Of a DNA stretch of 33,081 nt, positions 24,924 to 33,081 are shown one piece after another. The notes below the pieces were generated by a model, which made no database searches, was not told where the DNA came from, and saw only the letters and a list, made by a program, of their open reading frames with translations. Position 1 is the first letter of the stretch. The number at the start of each line of letters is the position of its first letter. Position numbers and translations under genes: made by a program. Source of the stretch: Mariniblastus sp. (GTDB lineage Bacteria > Planctomycetota > Planctomycetia > Pirellulales > Pirellulaceae); contig JABACA010000039.1 of the NCBI GenBank assembly GCA_014237975.1, forward strand, positions 1 through 33,081, written 5' to 3'.

Positions 24924-27900
24924 ATGTTTGAATCTGCTGTAACATTATCATTGCCGACTGACCCCATTAGTCAATTGAACCGGAATCGTTTTGAATTTTC
25001 GGCTGGCCGCCTGTCGAAACTACCGGGTCAATCAAACGTTGGAGTTGATTACACCGGCTTTCGGAACATGTTGTCCGGATCGGATCAACCTGCCAGTCTC
25101 AACTCGTCTAATTTGCGAAACGCAGCGCATGGTTTTGAGGGTTTTGCAAAGACGGTAAACGCTTTGCGATCGAGAATTCGCGTCGACGAACTTGTCTTTA
25201 TCGATCGTTCGGTAGCCGGCTGGGGAAAGCTGTTGCTTGATCTGGACCAGCAAAAACAGAATGGCAGAAACCTTGACGTGGTACTACTGGACACCGATCG
25301 AAATGGAGTCCATCAAATTTCACGTGCATTGGAACGTTATTCGGATGTCCAGTCGGTCCATATTGTCAGCCACGGAAGTGCCGGACGCGTTCAATTGGGC
25401 AATGGCGAACTCAACGGCGCGGCTTGGCAAGGCTACATGGCCGAGTTGGGTGCCTGGGGTCAGAGTTTATCAGGTGATGCTGATATTTTATTCTATGGAT
25501 GCAACCTGACGGCTTCCGCAGAAGGTCGCCAGTTGGCCAGAAACGTCCAGCTGCTAACGGGTGCCGATGTGGCCGCCAGTAGCGATGTTACAGGATCGGT
25601 GTTTGCCGGGGGTGATTGGGACCTGGAATTTCAGCTTGGCCAAATCGAAAGCACTGTTTTCCTCACTGCGTCGGCCCAGTCGGATTGGACTGGCACGCTG
25701 CAAGTCAATATTGACCAGGCCTGGCTCGATGCCCAGGGACCGGGTCCCTACTATCTGGACCAAACTGGCGAAACGTATGTTCTGCAAACGGATGTTGCGA
25801 CTGCCGGTTCTGCCTTTGGCATCATTGCCGATGACGTGGTGTTTGATCTCAATGGTCACACGGTGACCTACGACAACGCGGCGCCCATATCGATTGTCAA
25901 CCACAGCTTTGAGGCGGGCAGCGGGGCATCGGCGGATGGTTGGGATTTCACAGCAGCTCCCTCTGCGGAACGGTATCAGGGAGTTTGGATTGACAACGAG
26001 GTTTATGACGGCGACTATTCACTGCGGTTCGCTCCCTCGAGCGAGAACCAGACCGTTGTTTCCAGCTCGCTGGTGACTCTGGAAGCCAATACGACGTACT
26101 CGCTGTCAGGCATGTTTCACAAGAAAAACATCTCGAATGTGACTGTATTTGTTGAAATTGAAAATACTTCCGACGGGATGGTATATCGAACCGAGTACAC
26201 CGGAAACAACAATCGTGGAATACAGTGGTTGGAAGAGGTGTTCGCCACCGGGAGTAGCAGCGATACCTATCAAATGAGGGTTGGGGTTGAAGGCGCATTC
26301 AGTGACAACCAAATATTTGTTGATGATATCAAGATTCAGCGAACGCGAACTTACGGCGTGGCCGTTGGTGTTTTTTCGTGGGCCACTGAAGACTATGTTG
26401 ACTTCACTTCGTCTGGCTCAAGCGGAAATAGTGTTATCCGCAACGGCAATATTGTGCAGGGACAGGACGGTGGAACATGGGGGCACGGTTTTTACGTTAG
26501 ACAAGCGAACGATACCACACTCGATAACGTGAACGTGACAGTAGCTGGCGCCAATTCCTCAGCAGTTTATTGGCGTTCAGGAGATGACGGAATCATTCAG
26601 AACAGCCAGTTTACGAGCAATGTTAATACAATCCTGAGTCGAGATAACAGTCATGGCGCGGTGGTCATGCAATTCCAGGGTACCTTCGCCAATAACCAGA
26701 TCAATAATGGACCTCATGTGGGTCTGTTTCTTTCCCCTCAGGCTGCCAGCCAAGTCTACGGTAATACGATCAAGCTTAAGACAAAATATACCAATGCCTT
26801 TGCCATTTTTGCTCGCGGCCCTGGCACCGAGGTCTACGACAACCTAATCGATTGCGGTCACGCGGATTACGGATCACGAGGGATTTTTATACGAGGTACG
26901 CAAGGGACACGGCGCGTTTTTAATAACACCATCCGCGTTCAAGGTCTTGCCAATAATCAGGAATACGGCGGGGTGCAGATTGGAGGCACTTACGGAATTC
27001 AGATTGAAGGTGATAGTAATGCTGAAATATTCGGCAACGATGTTTTCGTTAATGCAGAGCAATCCATTGGATACGCGTTTCGTGCCAACGGGGATGTCGA
27101 AAATGTGAATGTACATGACAACACGTTTGAAGTCCAAAATAATGGATCACGAACAGCCATTTTCAAGTTTGCAAGCCAGGATTCAAACGGGCTAAACGTA
27201 CATGATAACACCCTGATTACCAATGACGGTATTTTCGGGCATACGCAGACTACCAATATCGACCTCATTCGGTCCAATTTGCACATCACGCCCATTGAGG
27301 GAACTCGACTTTTCGAAGCGGGTTACGCACCAAATAGTTCTACAGCGTTGCATACATCCGTGCGACTGGTGGATACGTTGTTTGCCAACCAGGAATCCCG
27401 GGATGCGGTTGCTGCCGCCAGCTTTGTTTACTATTCGAGTTCTGGTCCGGCAGAACCGCGAGCCGAGTTTTCCGTTCTTTGGTCGACCGATTTTCTGGTC
27501 AAAGATCTCAGCGGAGGAGCGGTTGACAATGCGGCTGTCGTGGTGACCGACAGTGAAAATAATGAGGTCTTTAATGGCACCACGGATGCGAATGGCTATG
27601 CACAGATCGCACTCTCGGAACTGCATACGGTCGGTGATGTTAGCACCGTGTTTGGTGAGTATACCGTGACTGCCTCGAGCTCAAATGTAGAATCCTCGGT
27701 TAACTTTCTGGTCGACCAGCAACAGGCGGTTAATATCGAGCTCGATGTTGACCCGCCATCTCATGGTGATTACACGCTGATTTACAATGGTACGACCCTG
27801 TTTGTGGATGCGACCGATGGCCAAAACCAGTTTTACTGGTCAGCCGTCAGTCCCCTGGATTTTAATATCGACGGTTTTGATTTTACGGCAAACGAAGGAA

Positions 27901-29669
27901 CGGAGAAGATCCATTTTCGCGGAGCTGCGGGGGACGACTCGGTTAACCTTATCGGTTCCACCGATGACGACATCCTCAACGCGACGGATGGTTCCATGGT
28001 TCTGACAACACCCGGAATGAAGATCGTCACATCGAACATCGAGTCAATCGATGTTCAGTTGGAATCCGGTTCGGACAACGTGTATTTTAATGGTAGCTCC
28101 GGCGACGATGCAGTCACGGTCTCGGCAGATGTGGCCAACTTTTCCGCAACGGACGTGACCATTACCGCCAGCGGGTTTGAGCGGGTTGTCGCCCGGGAAT
28201 CGGCTGGCCTCGATTCCGTGTTGTTTCTCGACACGGCTGCCAACGAACGCTTTTACAGCTATGCCACTCATTCAGTGATGTTTGTGGGGAGCACCGTGTT
28301 GCGGGCAGATGGATTTGAGTCGGTCACTGGCCGATCTGAAAACGGCGGATGGGATATAGCAAAACTATTGGACACGGCAGGTGACGATGCACTTTATGCC
28401 AACGACCTGCTTGGCCGCCTGACAGATTCCGCCGGAAATGTTCGCGAGGCCCAAGGGTTTGACCGGACCATCATTACATCCAGCGGAGGGAATGACACGG
28501 CCGATTTAAACGGAAGCTCTGGAAATGACACGGCCCTCGGTGCTCTGGATTCCTTGATTTTCAAGGGGGATGGATTCAGCTACCGGTTGGACGGTTATTC
28601 AGAGGTGACCATGTCGAGCGGACTCGGCGAGGATGCACTCTATTTAAACGACACCCCGGGTGACGACGTCGTTCAGTTGCAGGATGGGAATTTGAGTTGG
28701 TCCGAATCCAGTCGCAGCCTGGTTGCTTTGCAATTCGAGACTTACGTCATCAAAGGTGTCGATGCGGGACAGGATGCGGTCCAGTTCGTGGGATCTCAAA
28801 ATGACGATCAATTCTACAGTTTTGCCGGTACCGATGTAGCCTTCATGGTTACCAGCGGCAGCACTCTTCGGGCGACGGGTTTCGAACAGGTGACCGCTCT
28901 ATCGAATGGTGGTAATGACAAGGCAGTCATGAAAGGAAGTGCTGGTTTTGACGATGTCACCATTTCCAGCGGGATGGTCGAGCTCACCAACACGGCAGGT
29001 GTTCAAAGTGCGTCCGGCTTTGCAGAAACCTATACCTACTTGGAAAACAACGGTGACGATAGTGCCACCCTGTCGGCGACCGCGGGAAGCGACACACTGG
29101 TTGGTTGCTTGGATTGGGTGCGATCCTATGGCAACGGATATTCCAATTTCATCCAAGGATTCCAATCTGCTACCGTTGATGCGGGTGAGGGAGCCGATAC
29201 GTTTTATCTCAAGGATTCGGCAGAGGATGACCAGTTTGTGATAAGATCAGGCTTCACCTCTGCGTCTAATCTATCGCATTCCATCGTCTTGAACAATTTC
29301 GAAACACAGAATGCCACCTCCATCAATGGCGGCACCGATTCAATCCAGATGTTCGATTCCGAGTTCAATGACAATCTGTACAGCACGTCGAATTTTACTA
29401 GTATGCAAAACAGCCAGACGTTTCACCGCGGTAATGGGTTTGCCCTGGTGTCAGCATACGCCAATAACGGGGGTGTGGACAACGTCGAGATACATGGAAC
29501 CGACGATCAGGACCAGATTGACCTCGAGCAAGATCATGGAAACTATTCCGGTGGTGGATTGGACAGGTATTTCGAAGGTTTTGACCACGCCAATATCTAC
29601 CTGGACATGGCGATTGACACAACCAGCGAAAATGATGTCTGGTTCGGGTTTAATTGGATCGACGAGTAG
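24924..29669 (+). CDS. Giant DUF4347 surface-type protein with beta-helix and tandem repeats
   Basis: The 1581-residue protein starts with a DUF4347 domain (about 88-245) holding H150 in HIVSHGSAG and C193 in ILFYGCN, followed by GADVAASSDVTG and GGDWDLE, typical of the family. Next are a beta-sandwich/carbohydrate-binding-like region (about 300-480), a right-handed parallel beta-helix region rich in N-x-hydrophobic turns (about 490-780), and a carboxypeptidase-regulatory-like Ig-fold segment (about 855-945). From 1004 to 1564 there are twelve tandem repeats of 46-48 residues. DUF4347 is usually found at the N-terminus of very large exported or adhesin-like proteins. No classical signal peptide is visible, so the export route is unclear. 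The start ATG lacks a good ribosome binding site. Calcium-binding RTX nonapeptides were not found. Adhesion or glycan binding is an inference. Confidence 0.88.
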   Translation: MFESAVTLSLPTDPISQLNRNRFEFSAGRLSKLPGQSNVGVDYTGFRNMLSGSDQPASLNSSNLRNAAHGFEGFAKTVNALRSRIRVDELVFIDRSVAGWGKLLLDLDQQKQNGRNLDVVLLDTDRNGVHQISRALERYSDVQSVHIVSHGSAGRVQLGNGELNGAAWQGYMAELGAWGQSLSGDADILFYGCNLTASAEGRQLARNVQLLTGADVAASSDVTGSVFAGGDWDLEFQLGQIESTVFLTASAQSDWTGTLQVNIDQAWLDAQGPGPYYLDQTGETYVLQTDVATAGSAFGIIADDVVFDLNGHTVTYDNAAPISIVNHSFEAGSGASADGWDFTAAPSAERYQGVWIDNEVYDGDYSLRFAPSSENQTVVSSSLVTLEANTTYSLSGMFHKKNISNVTVFVEIENTSDGMVYRTEYTGNNNRGIQWLEEVFATGSSSDTYQMRVGVEGAFSDNQIFVDDIKIQRTRTYGVAVGVFSWATEDYVDFTSSGSSGNSVIRNGNIVQGQDGGTWGHGFYVRQANDTTLDNVNVTVAGANSSAVYWRSGDDGIIQNSQFTSNVNTILSRDNSHGAVVMQFQGTFANNQINNGPHVGLFLSPQAASQVYGNTIKLKTKYTNAFAIFARGPGTEVYDNLIDCGHADYGSRGIFIRGTQGTRRVFNNTIRVQGLANNQEYGGVQIGGTYGIQIEGDSNAEIFGNDVFVNAEQSIGYAFRANGDVENVNVHDNTFEVQNNGSRTAIFKFASQDSNGLNVHDNTLITNDGIFGHTQTTNIDLIRSNLHITPIEGTRLFEAGYAPNSSTALHTSVRLVDTLFANQESRDAVAAASFVYYSSSGPAEPRAEFSVLWSTDFLVKDLSGGAVDNAAVVVTDSENNEVFNGTTDANGYAQIALSELHTVGDVSTVFGEYTVTASSSNVESSVNFLVDQQQAVNIELDVDPPSHGDYTLIYNGTTLFVDATDGQNQFYWSAVSPLDFNIDGFDFTANEGTEKIHFRGAAGDDSVNLIGSTDDDILNATDGSMVLTTPGMKIVTSNIESIDVQLESGSDNVYFNGSSGDDAVTVSADVANFSATDVTITASGFERVVARESAGLDSVLFLDTAANERFYSYATHSVMFVGSTVLRADGFESVTGRSENGGWDIAKLLDTAGDDALYANDLLGRLTDSAGNVREAQGFDRTIITSSGGNDTADLNGSSGNDTALGALDSLIFKGDGFSYRLDGYSEVTMSSGLGEDALYLNDTPGDDVVQLQDGNLSWSESSRSLVALQFETYVIKGVDAGQDAVQFVGSQNDDQFYSFAGTDVAFMVTSGSTLRATGFEQVTALSNGGNDKAVMKGSAGFDDVTISSGMVELTNTAGVQSASGFAETYTYLENNGDDSATLSATAGSDTLVGCLDWVRSYGNGYSNFIQGFQSATVDAGEGADTFYLKDSAEDDQFVIRSGFTSASNLSHSIVLNNFETQNATSINGGTDSIQMFDSEFNDNLYSTSNFTSMQNSQTFHRGNGFALVSAYANNGGVDNVEIHGTDDQDQIDLEQDHGNYSGGGLDRYFEGFDHANIYLDMAIDTTSENDVWFGFNWIDE
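27933..29615 (+). repeat. Twelve tandem protein repeats of about 47 residues in the DUF4347 protein
   Basis: Residues 1004-1564 divide into twelve units of 46-48 residues. Each opens with a pattern close to x-D-x-V-x-hydrophobic-x-G/D-S/T-x-x-D-D and closes with G-F/Y-E-x-V followed by a G-G or A-G turn. Units start at residues 1004, 1050, 1096, 1143, 1190, 1236, 1283, 1331, 1378, 1424, 1471 and 1518. Identity between neighbours is low, while units four apart resemble each other more (3 with 7 and 11; 4 with 8; 5 with 9; 6 with 10). The repeats are visible at protein level; the DNA has diverged. Confidence 0.8.
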
Positions 29670-30005
29670 ATTTTCAGGTTGCTCGACATCGGGGTTCATT
29701 AATAACCAACAGTGTCACTCGATCAACGTCGTTTTTTAATACAGCAAATAAAAGCCAATCCGATGGACAGGCAGCAGCGGTCGGAAATTCAGGTAGATTT
29801 TGCAGACCATGCAACTAAGCTAAACATCTGTGCAATATAATTTGTTTTGACGCTCGCGATACCATGATCTCGCCTTACTCATTCGTGTACCCGCCTGCGA
29901 ATTTGTTCGGTTTTTCCGATATGAAACGTCGACATTGAATCGCTGGCAAACCAAGGAATTGACCCGCCCGAAACAGAACTCGTGTTCATGGCAGCTTGGA
30001 ACCGT
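29670..30005. other. Intergenic stretch downstream of the DUF4347 gene
   Basis: About 340 bp with no supportable gene. The 70-codon minus-strand frame at 29820-30032 is Ser/Arg/Cys-rich in a way typical of chance translation. No strong terminator hairpin was found after the DUF4347 stop. A promoter for the next gene begins at the right end. Confidence 0.4.
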
Positions 30006-30035
30006 TTGACTTGATTGGCTTGCCGGGTTCATAAT
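30006..30035 (+). promoter_or_regulatory. Sigma70-like promoter of the glycosyltransferase gene
   Basis: TTGACT (30006-30011) and CATAAT (30030-30035) are each one mismatch from the consensus hexamers and are 18 bp apart. Transcription would start near 30042 and leave a leader of about 45 nt before ATG 30087. This supports ATG 30087 over the in-frame TTG at 30015, which would lie inside the promoter. Confidence 0.55.
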
Positions 30036-30086
30036 TCATTGGTAGCTTCAGGCCTTCCCTCTTTTAATCCCGTAGATAACAGCGCT

Positions 30087-31148
30087 ATGCCGAACCCAAC
30101 CTTGGAAGAAATCTGTCACGATTGGCGGGCTCTCGATCGGGCTGAATTCGAAAGTGACGGCGGTATTGAACTGATTGGCCATGAAGCTTTTACGGCTGTC
30201 TCGGATGTCCAGCTGCGTGTTATTCCACGCGGAAAATTGGCGAAACTGCTAAATAAAATCTCCCACCGACTTGGCAGCTTGGTTTACGCCTTTCAATTGC
30301 TGCTGCGTTGTAAATCTTCCAATGTGCTGGTTGTCAATGGAGCCGCCAGAATCTGGTTTTATGTTGGGCTATTGAATCGATTCCTGTTTGTTCGAAAAAG
30401 AAAAATCTTATGTTGGGATATTTTTGTCGAGGTGAGTGAGGGTTGGAAGCAGAAAGTCATGGCCACGGCTATGAAGGGGATCACGCTGTCGGTCTTGTGG
30501 TCTGGTCCACAGGTTGCATCGCATGCCAAATTCCTGGGCATGCCTGAAGATCGCTTTATTTTTATTCCATTCAAGGCGAACCACACCAAAGGCCCTCGAT
30601 ACGATCTGCCAATTGGAAATTATGTGTTCGCTTGTGGAAATGGTAAGCGAGACTATCAATGCCTCACTGACGCGGTGCGCGGTACCGGAATCCCGGTGAT
30701 TATTTGTGCGACCGACCCGACCGTTCGTGGAAAAATTGAAGACCTGCCCAACATCATAAAATTGGGTGCCACGGAGCCGGATTTCGCCAAACTGCAGGCC
30801 AGCTCGTGTTTCATGGTGATTCCCATGACGTACACCGGTTTAAAGGGGGGTGGCGAAGCGAATTTCTGCAATGGGATGTGGCATGAGAAACCGGTGATCG
30901 CCTCCGATAGCATTGCTGCCGCGGATTATATTATTGACGGAGAAACAGGCTTCATCGTTCCATCCGGTGATTCGGAGTTATTGCGGGAGCGCATTATGAC
31001 ACTGTGGAATGACCGCGAACTCGTTGAGAAAATGGGCCAGGCGGGCCAGCAGCATGTCGAAAAGAATTTTACTCATGCTGCCTTTGTTCGACGACTGATG
31101 CGGGCCGCAATGATATTGGGCGCCGAAGAAAGCAACGAGTCAGAGTGA
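30087..31148 (+). CDS. Glycosyltransferase, GT4-like (GT-B fold)
   Basis: The 353-residue protein resembles GT-B glycosyltransferases that move a sugar from a nucleotide donor to a growing surface polysaccharide at the cytoplasmic face. The N-terminal half has hydrophobic strands (NVLVVNGAARIWFYVGLL). The C-terminal half has the donor-site region: TYTGLKGGGEANFCNGMW, then KPVIASDSIAAADYIIDG and ETGFIVPSGDSELLRERI, matching the usual E-x7-E-like loop and the P-V-I-A-S / G-x-L-V-P-x-D pattern of GT4. A signal peptide is absent. ATG 30087 is chosen because a good promoter lies just upstream and the family length fits; the in-frame TTG at 30015 would add 24 unlikely residues. It converges with the Wzx-type flippase gene, fitting a capsule or exopolysaccharide cluster. 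Donor and acceptor are unknown. Confidence 0.85.
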   Translation: MPNPTLEEICHDWRALDRAEFESDGGIELIGHEAFTAVSDVQLRVIPRGKLAKLLNKISHRLGSLVYAFQLLLRCKSSNVLVVNGAARIWFYVGLLNRFLFVRKRKILCWDIFVEVSEGWKQKVMATAMKGITLSVLWSGPQVASHAKFLGMPEDRFIFIPFKANHTKGPRYDLPIGNYVFACGNGKRDYQCLTDAVRGTGIPVIICATDPTVRGKIEDLPNIIKLGATEPDFAKLQASSCFMVIPMTYTGLKGGGEANFCNGMWHEKPVIASDSIAAADYIIDGETGFIVPSGDSELLRERIMTLWNDRELVEKMGQAGQQHVEKNFTHAAFVRRLMRAAMILGAEESNESE

Positions 31149-31222
31149 CCAACTCGCTTCGACCTGCTGCCGGATGAAAATAGGCCCCCATGCAAGCGGT
31201 CGTTGCGTTCGCTAAACAGCAA

Positions 31223-32746
31223 TTACCGGTTCTGTAGGGAAACCGTGTTTATTTTCGATTTGACTTGCTGAAAGAACTCTCTGTCCAATAGCAATGCTAC
31301 TGCCAGGTTAAGACTCAGCCCGATCATGCCAGCACAGAATATTCCCAAGTAGGAGTCGAGTGGCAGGTAGGCAAGTAAATAGAACCAGACAACGGCGGCC
31401 AGGGCCGCGCCGCAACATGGGGTAGCATAAGCTTTTTTGAACAGCTCCCACTTTGACACGTCGGTTGCTTTGCAGACGATATAGGCGACCAACAATGCTT
31501 GAAGGAAACTGGGAATGGCCGTGCCGACAGCTACGCCTTCAATGCCCCAGCGTTGAACCAGGGCAAGGCTTAGCCCAAGGTTTAAGGCGGCACACAATGC
31601 AGCTGCGCAGGCCAACGGTCGGACTTTTCCAATGCCGAAAAGCACGCGGGCAGAAACAGAATGCGCGAGAAACAGGAACAAAGGCAGAGATAAAATAATT
31701 AATACGGGCGAACTGATGACCTTAAAACGTTCTCCCATCCATATCCCGATAAAATCGGGTCCCAGAAAAATCAGGCCCTGGCTGATAAAACATGTTACCC
31801 AAAAACTGATTCGGGTCCCGAAAATCAGGAGCCGTCGAATCTCTTCATGCTTCTGTAGAGAATCAAGAACACTGAACCGAGGCGTCATTACCAGGGTCGC
31901 TGATCTAACAAACGACTTGGAGTACTCCACCATTCGAGCGGCAATCGCAAAATAGGTGACAGAGCCCGGGTCAATGCAGAATCCGATAACGATGGCATCG
32001 GTTTGGAAGGAGACCCTCGAGCTGATGGCCGCGATGAATGACCAGATGCTATAGTTGCCCACCTCGCGAAAGGTACTCGAGTTAATCGAGGCGAAGGAAA
32101 ATTTCAAGCTCGGAATGGTGTAATGAGCGATTGCCATCAGCGTGAGATGATGTAGTAGTGAAAAGACGGTTATGGAAATCCCAATCGCCACGATGCCCCA
32201 GCCCATGGAAAGGATCCACAGGAAAACCAGCGATCTGAAGATGAGCATCACGACCCGGACAATGTTCTTCACCCAGTACAGCTCGATGGCACTGACGACC
32301 GAGCTGTAGACGCTCAACGGCAGGCCGACTGCCAGGTTAAGCCCAAGCAGGGCAATCATGGTTCTCGCGTCGAAAGCCAACTCGGAGTCAATACTCTTGG
32401 GCAGACTACCCCACAAGACATAAACAGCGGTCGTCAGCCCAACCAGTAATCCCAAAGCCGAAAAAATGGCAATGCTGGAGGAATAAACCCGATTGATTTC
32501 ATCTTTGTCCTGCTTCGCGTTGAATTTTGCAACATACTTGACGACGGCCGCCGTGATCCCAAGGTCAAACAGTGCCAGGTATTTAATGATCGATTCGACA
32601 AAAACCCAAATTCCATAACGGTCGTCACCGAGTCCATCGACCAAGATGGGCGTCATGAAAAATGTGATAACAATCATGACGCCAAAGGCCATCATGTTGG
32701 ATGTTGCATTCGTAAAAATGGTCGGGTTGGATTGCTTATCGGGCAA
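31223..32746 (-). CDS. Wzx-type polysaccharide/lipid-linked oligosaccharide flippase
   Basis: The 507-residue polytopic membrane protein belongs to the MOP superfamily (polysaccharide synthase/Wzx branch), which flips lipid-linked sugar repeat units across the inner membrane. The N-terminus has the typical pattern with TM1-TM2 around MIVITFFMTPILVDGLGDDR YGIW and the LFDLGITAAVVKYVAKF segment. About 12-14 hydrophobic helices follow at regular spacing, and the length is normal. The start is TTG at 32746-32744: it is the only usable start between an upstream in-frame stop (TGA at 32773-32771) and the first helix, because the next ATGs fall at the edge of TM1. It is convergent with the glycosyltransferase and lies downstream of a sulfotransferase-like fragment on the same strand, so a surface-polysaccharide role is likely. 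Confidence 0.9.
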   Translation of the reverse strand: MPDKQSNPTIFTNATSNMMAFGVMIVITFFMTPILVDGLGDDRYGIWVFVESIIKYLALFDLGITAAVVKYVAKFNAKQDKDEINRVYSSSIAIFSALGLLVGLTTAVYVLWGSLPKSIDSELAFDARTMIALLGLNLAVGLPLSVYSSVVSAIELYWVKNIVRVVMLIFRSLVFLWILSMGWGIVAIGISITVFSLLHHLTLMAIAHYTIPSLKFSFASINSSTFREVGNYSIWSFIAAISSRVSFQTDAIVIGFCIDPGSVTYFAIAARMVEYSKSFVRSATLVMTPRFSVLDSLQKHEEIRRLLIFGTRISFWVTCFISQGLIFLGPDFIGIWMGERFKVISSPVLIILSLPLFLFLAHSVSARVLFGIGKVRPLACAAALCAALNLGLSLALVQRWGIEGVAVGTAIPSFLQALLVAYIVCKATDVSKWELFKKAYATPCCGAALAAVVWFYLLAYLPLDSYLGIFCAGMIGLSLNLAVALLLDREFFQQVKSKINTVSLQNR

Positions 32747-32817
32747 CGTCGAGTCTCGGTGTTTGCGTATTCAATGAAACATGAAAAGGGTTAGCCAAGG
32801 CAAGAAAAACCAGCTGT

Positions 32818-33042
32818 TTATTCATATCCCCATTGGCTGAAATAGGGCTGGCATGTCTGTTTAACTAGTTCGATGTCCTGGCATGTGAGGGCAGAAACGT
32901 TTTGCCAGCTATTGGGGCCCTGGGGCGTATACGATCGGGCGTTCTTGTTACTGGCCTGTTGATCACAGATGGATGCTACAAATTTTGGGTCGATATTCAA
33001 ATCCAGAAACTCAGCCAGCTCGCCAATCGTACTGGCATCGCG
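32818..33042 (-). pseudogene. Sulfotransferase-like C-terminal fragment, interrupted upstream
   Basis: The last 74 codons of a minus-strand frame end at TAA 32820-32818. They include TIGELAEFLDLNIDPKF and a C-terminal DIELVKQTCQPYFSQWGYE, which resemble the ends of bacterial PAPS-dependent sulfotransferases (a helix before a short loop, then a helix ending in a GY-E tail). The frame is broken by TAA at 33045-33043, and neither other frame over 33046-33081 clearly restores the family pattern. It may be a frameshifted or decayed gene, a sequence error near the edge, or a short gene starting at TTG 33000. Sulfotransferases often occur in planctomycete polysaccharide clusters. No catalytic P-loop is in view, so the call is tentative. 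Confidence 0.4.
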
Positions 33043-33081
33043 TTACCTGCCCGGCTTTCGATCGTTCCCCGAATTTTCCCG

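Noticed and set aside
27933..29615. RTX-type calcium-binding nonapeptide repeats
   Set aside because: Asp- and Gly-rich stretches suggested RTX, but the GGxGxD nonapeptide is absent; the repeat period is about 47 residues instead.

Overview
The window looks like a chromosomal segment of a planctomycete, most likely of the Pirellulaceae type. The main evidence is the adjacent pair of planctomycete cytochrome c/DUF1549/DUF1553 and DUF1501 genes (8613-14130), the very large DUF4347 surface-type protein, frequent weak or absent Shine-Dalgarno sites, and TTG, GTG and probable CTG starts. No rRNA, tRNA, CRISPR array, insertion sequence or phage gene was seen. The assignment comes from gene content only.

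Left part (1-3102): the 5' end of an unrecognised minus-strand gene runs off the left edge. Then come about 750 bp without a supportable gene, a small cold-shock-domain protein with a clear intrinsic terminator, and an exported PA-domain M28 zinc aminopeptidase.

Sugar block (3178-14130): a minus-strand operon encodes a ribose-type ABC importer, in the order lipoprotein binding protein, double ATPase, permease, then an exported DUF4432 (aldose-epimerase-like) protein. The permease carries an extra domain of about 105 residues between its first two membrane segments. Its alternating strand/helix pattern resembles half of a sugar-binding protein. Divergent from this operon, across a 220-bp gap with a perfect 6-1-6 inverted repeat, lies the two-gene unit of a giant di-heme-motif DUF1549/DUF1553 protein with carbohydrate-binding-like domains and a Tat-exported DUF1501 protein. 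The layout suggests a locus for degrading and importing a sugar or glycan.

Middle part (14558-24447): an APC-family permease fused to two universal-stress domains and a PTS EIIA (PtsN-like) domain, apparently starting at CTG; a P1B-4-type (SPC motif) transition-metal ATPase; a membrane protein fused to a spermidine-synthase-like domain that lacks the usual catalytic signature; and a double-FHA protein with a very long Gln/Glu-rich coiled coil.

Right part (24448-33081): an intergenic stretch holds a 57-codon minus-strand open frame with no normal start. It is followed by a 1581-residue protein with a DUF4347 domain (His/Cys pair reminiscent of caspase-fold peptidases), a right-handed beta-helix region and twelve tandem repeats of about 47 residues that show a four-unit higher-order periodicity. 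The window ends with polysaccharide genes: a family-4-like glycosyltransferase behind a good sigma70-like promoter, a convergent Wzx-type flippase, and a sulfotransferase-like C-terminal fragment interrupted by an in-frame stop.

The strongest candidates for something undescribed are the permease with its inserted periplasmic domain, the APC-USP-USP-EIIA fusion, and the DUF4347 protein with its higher-order repeat architecture.
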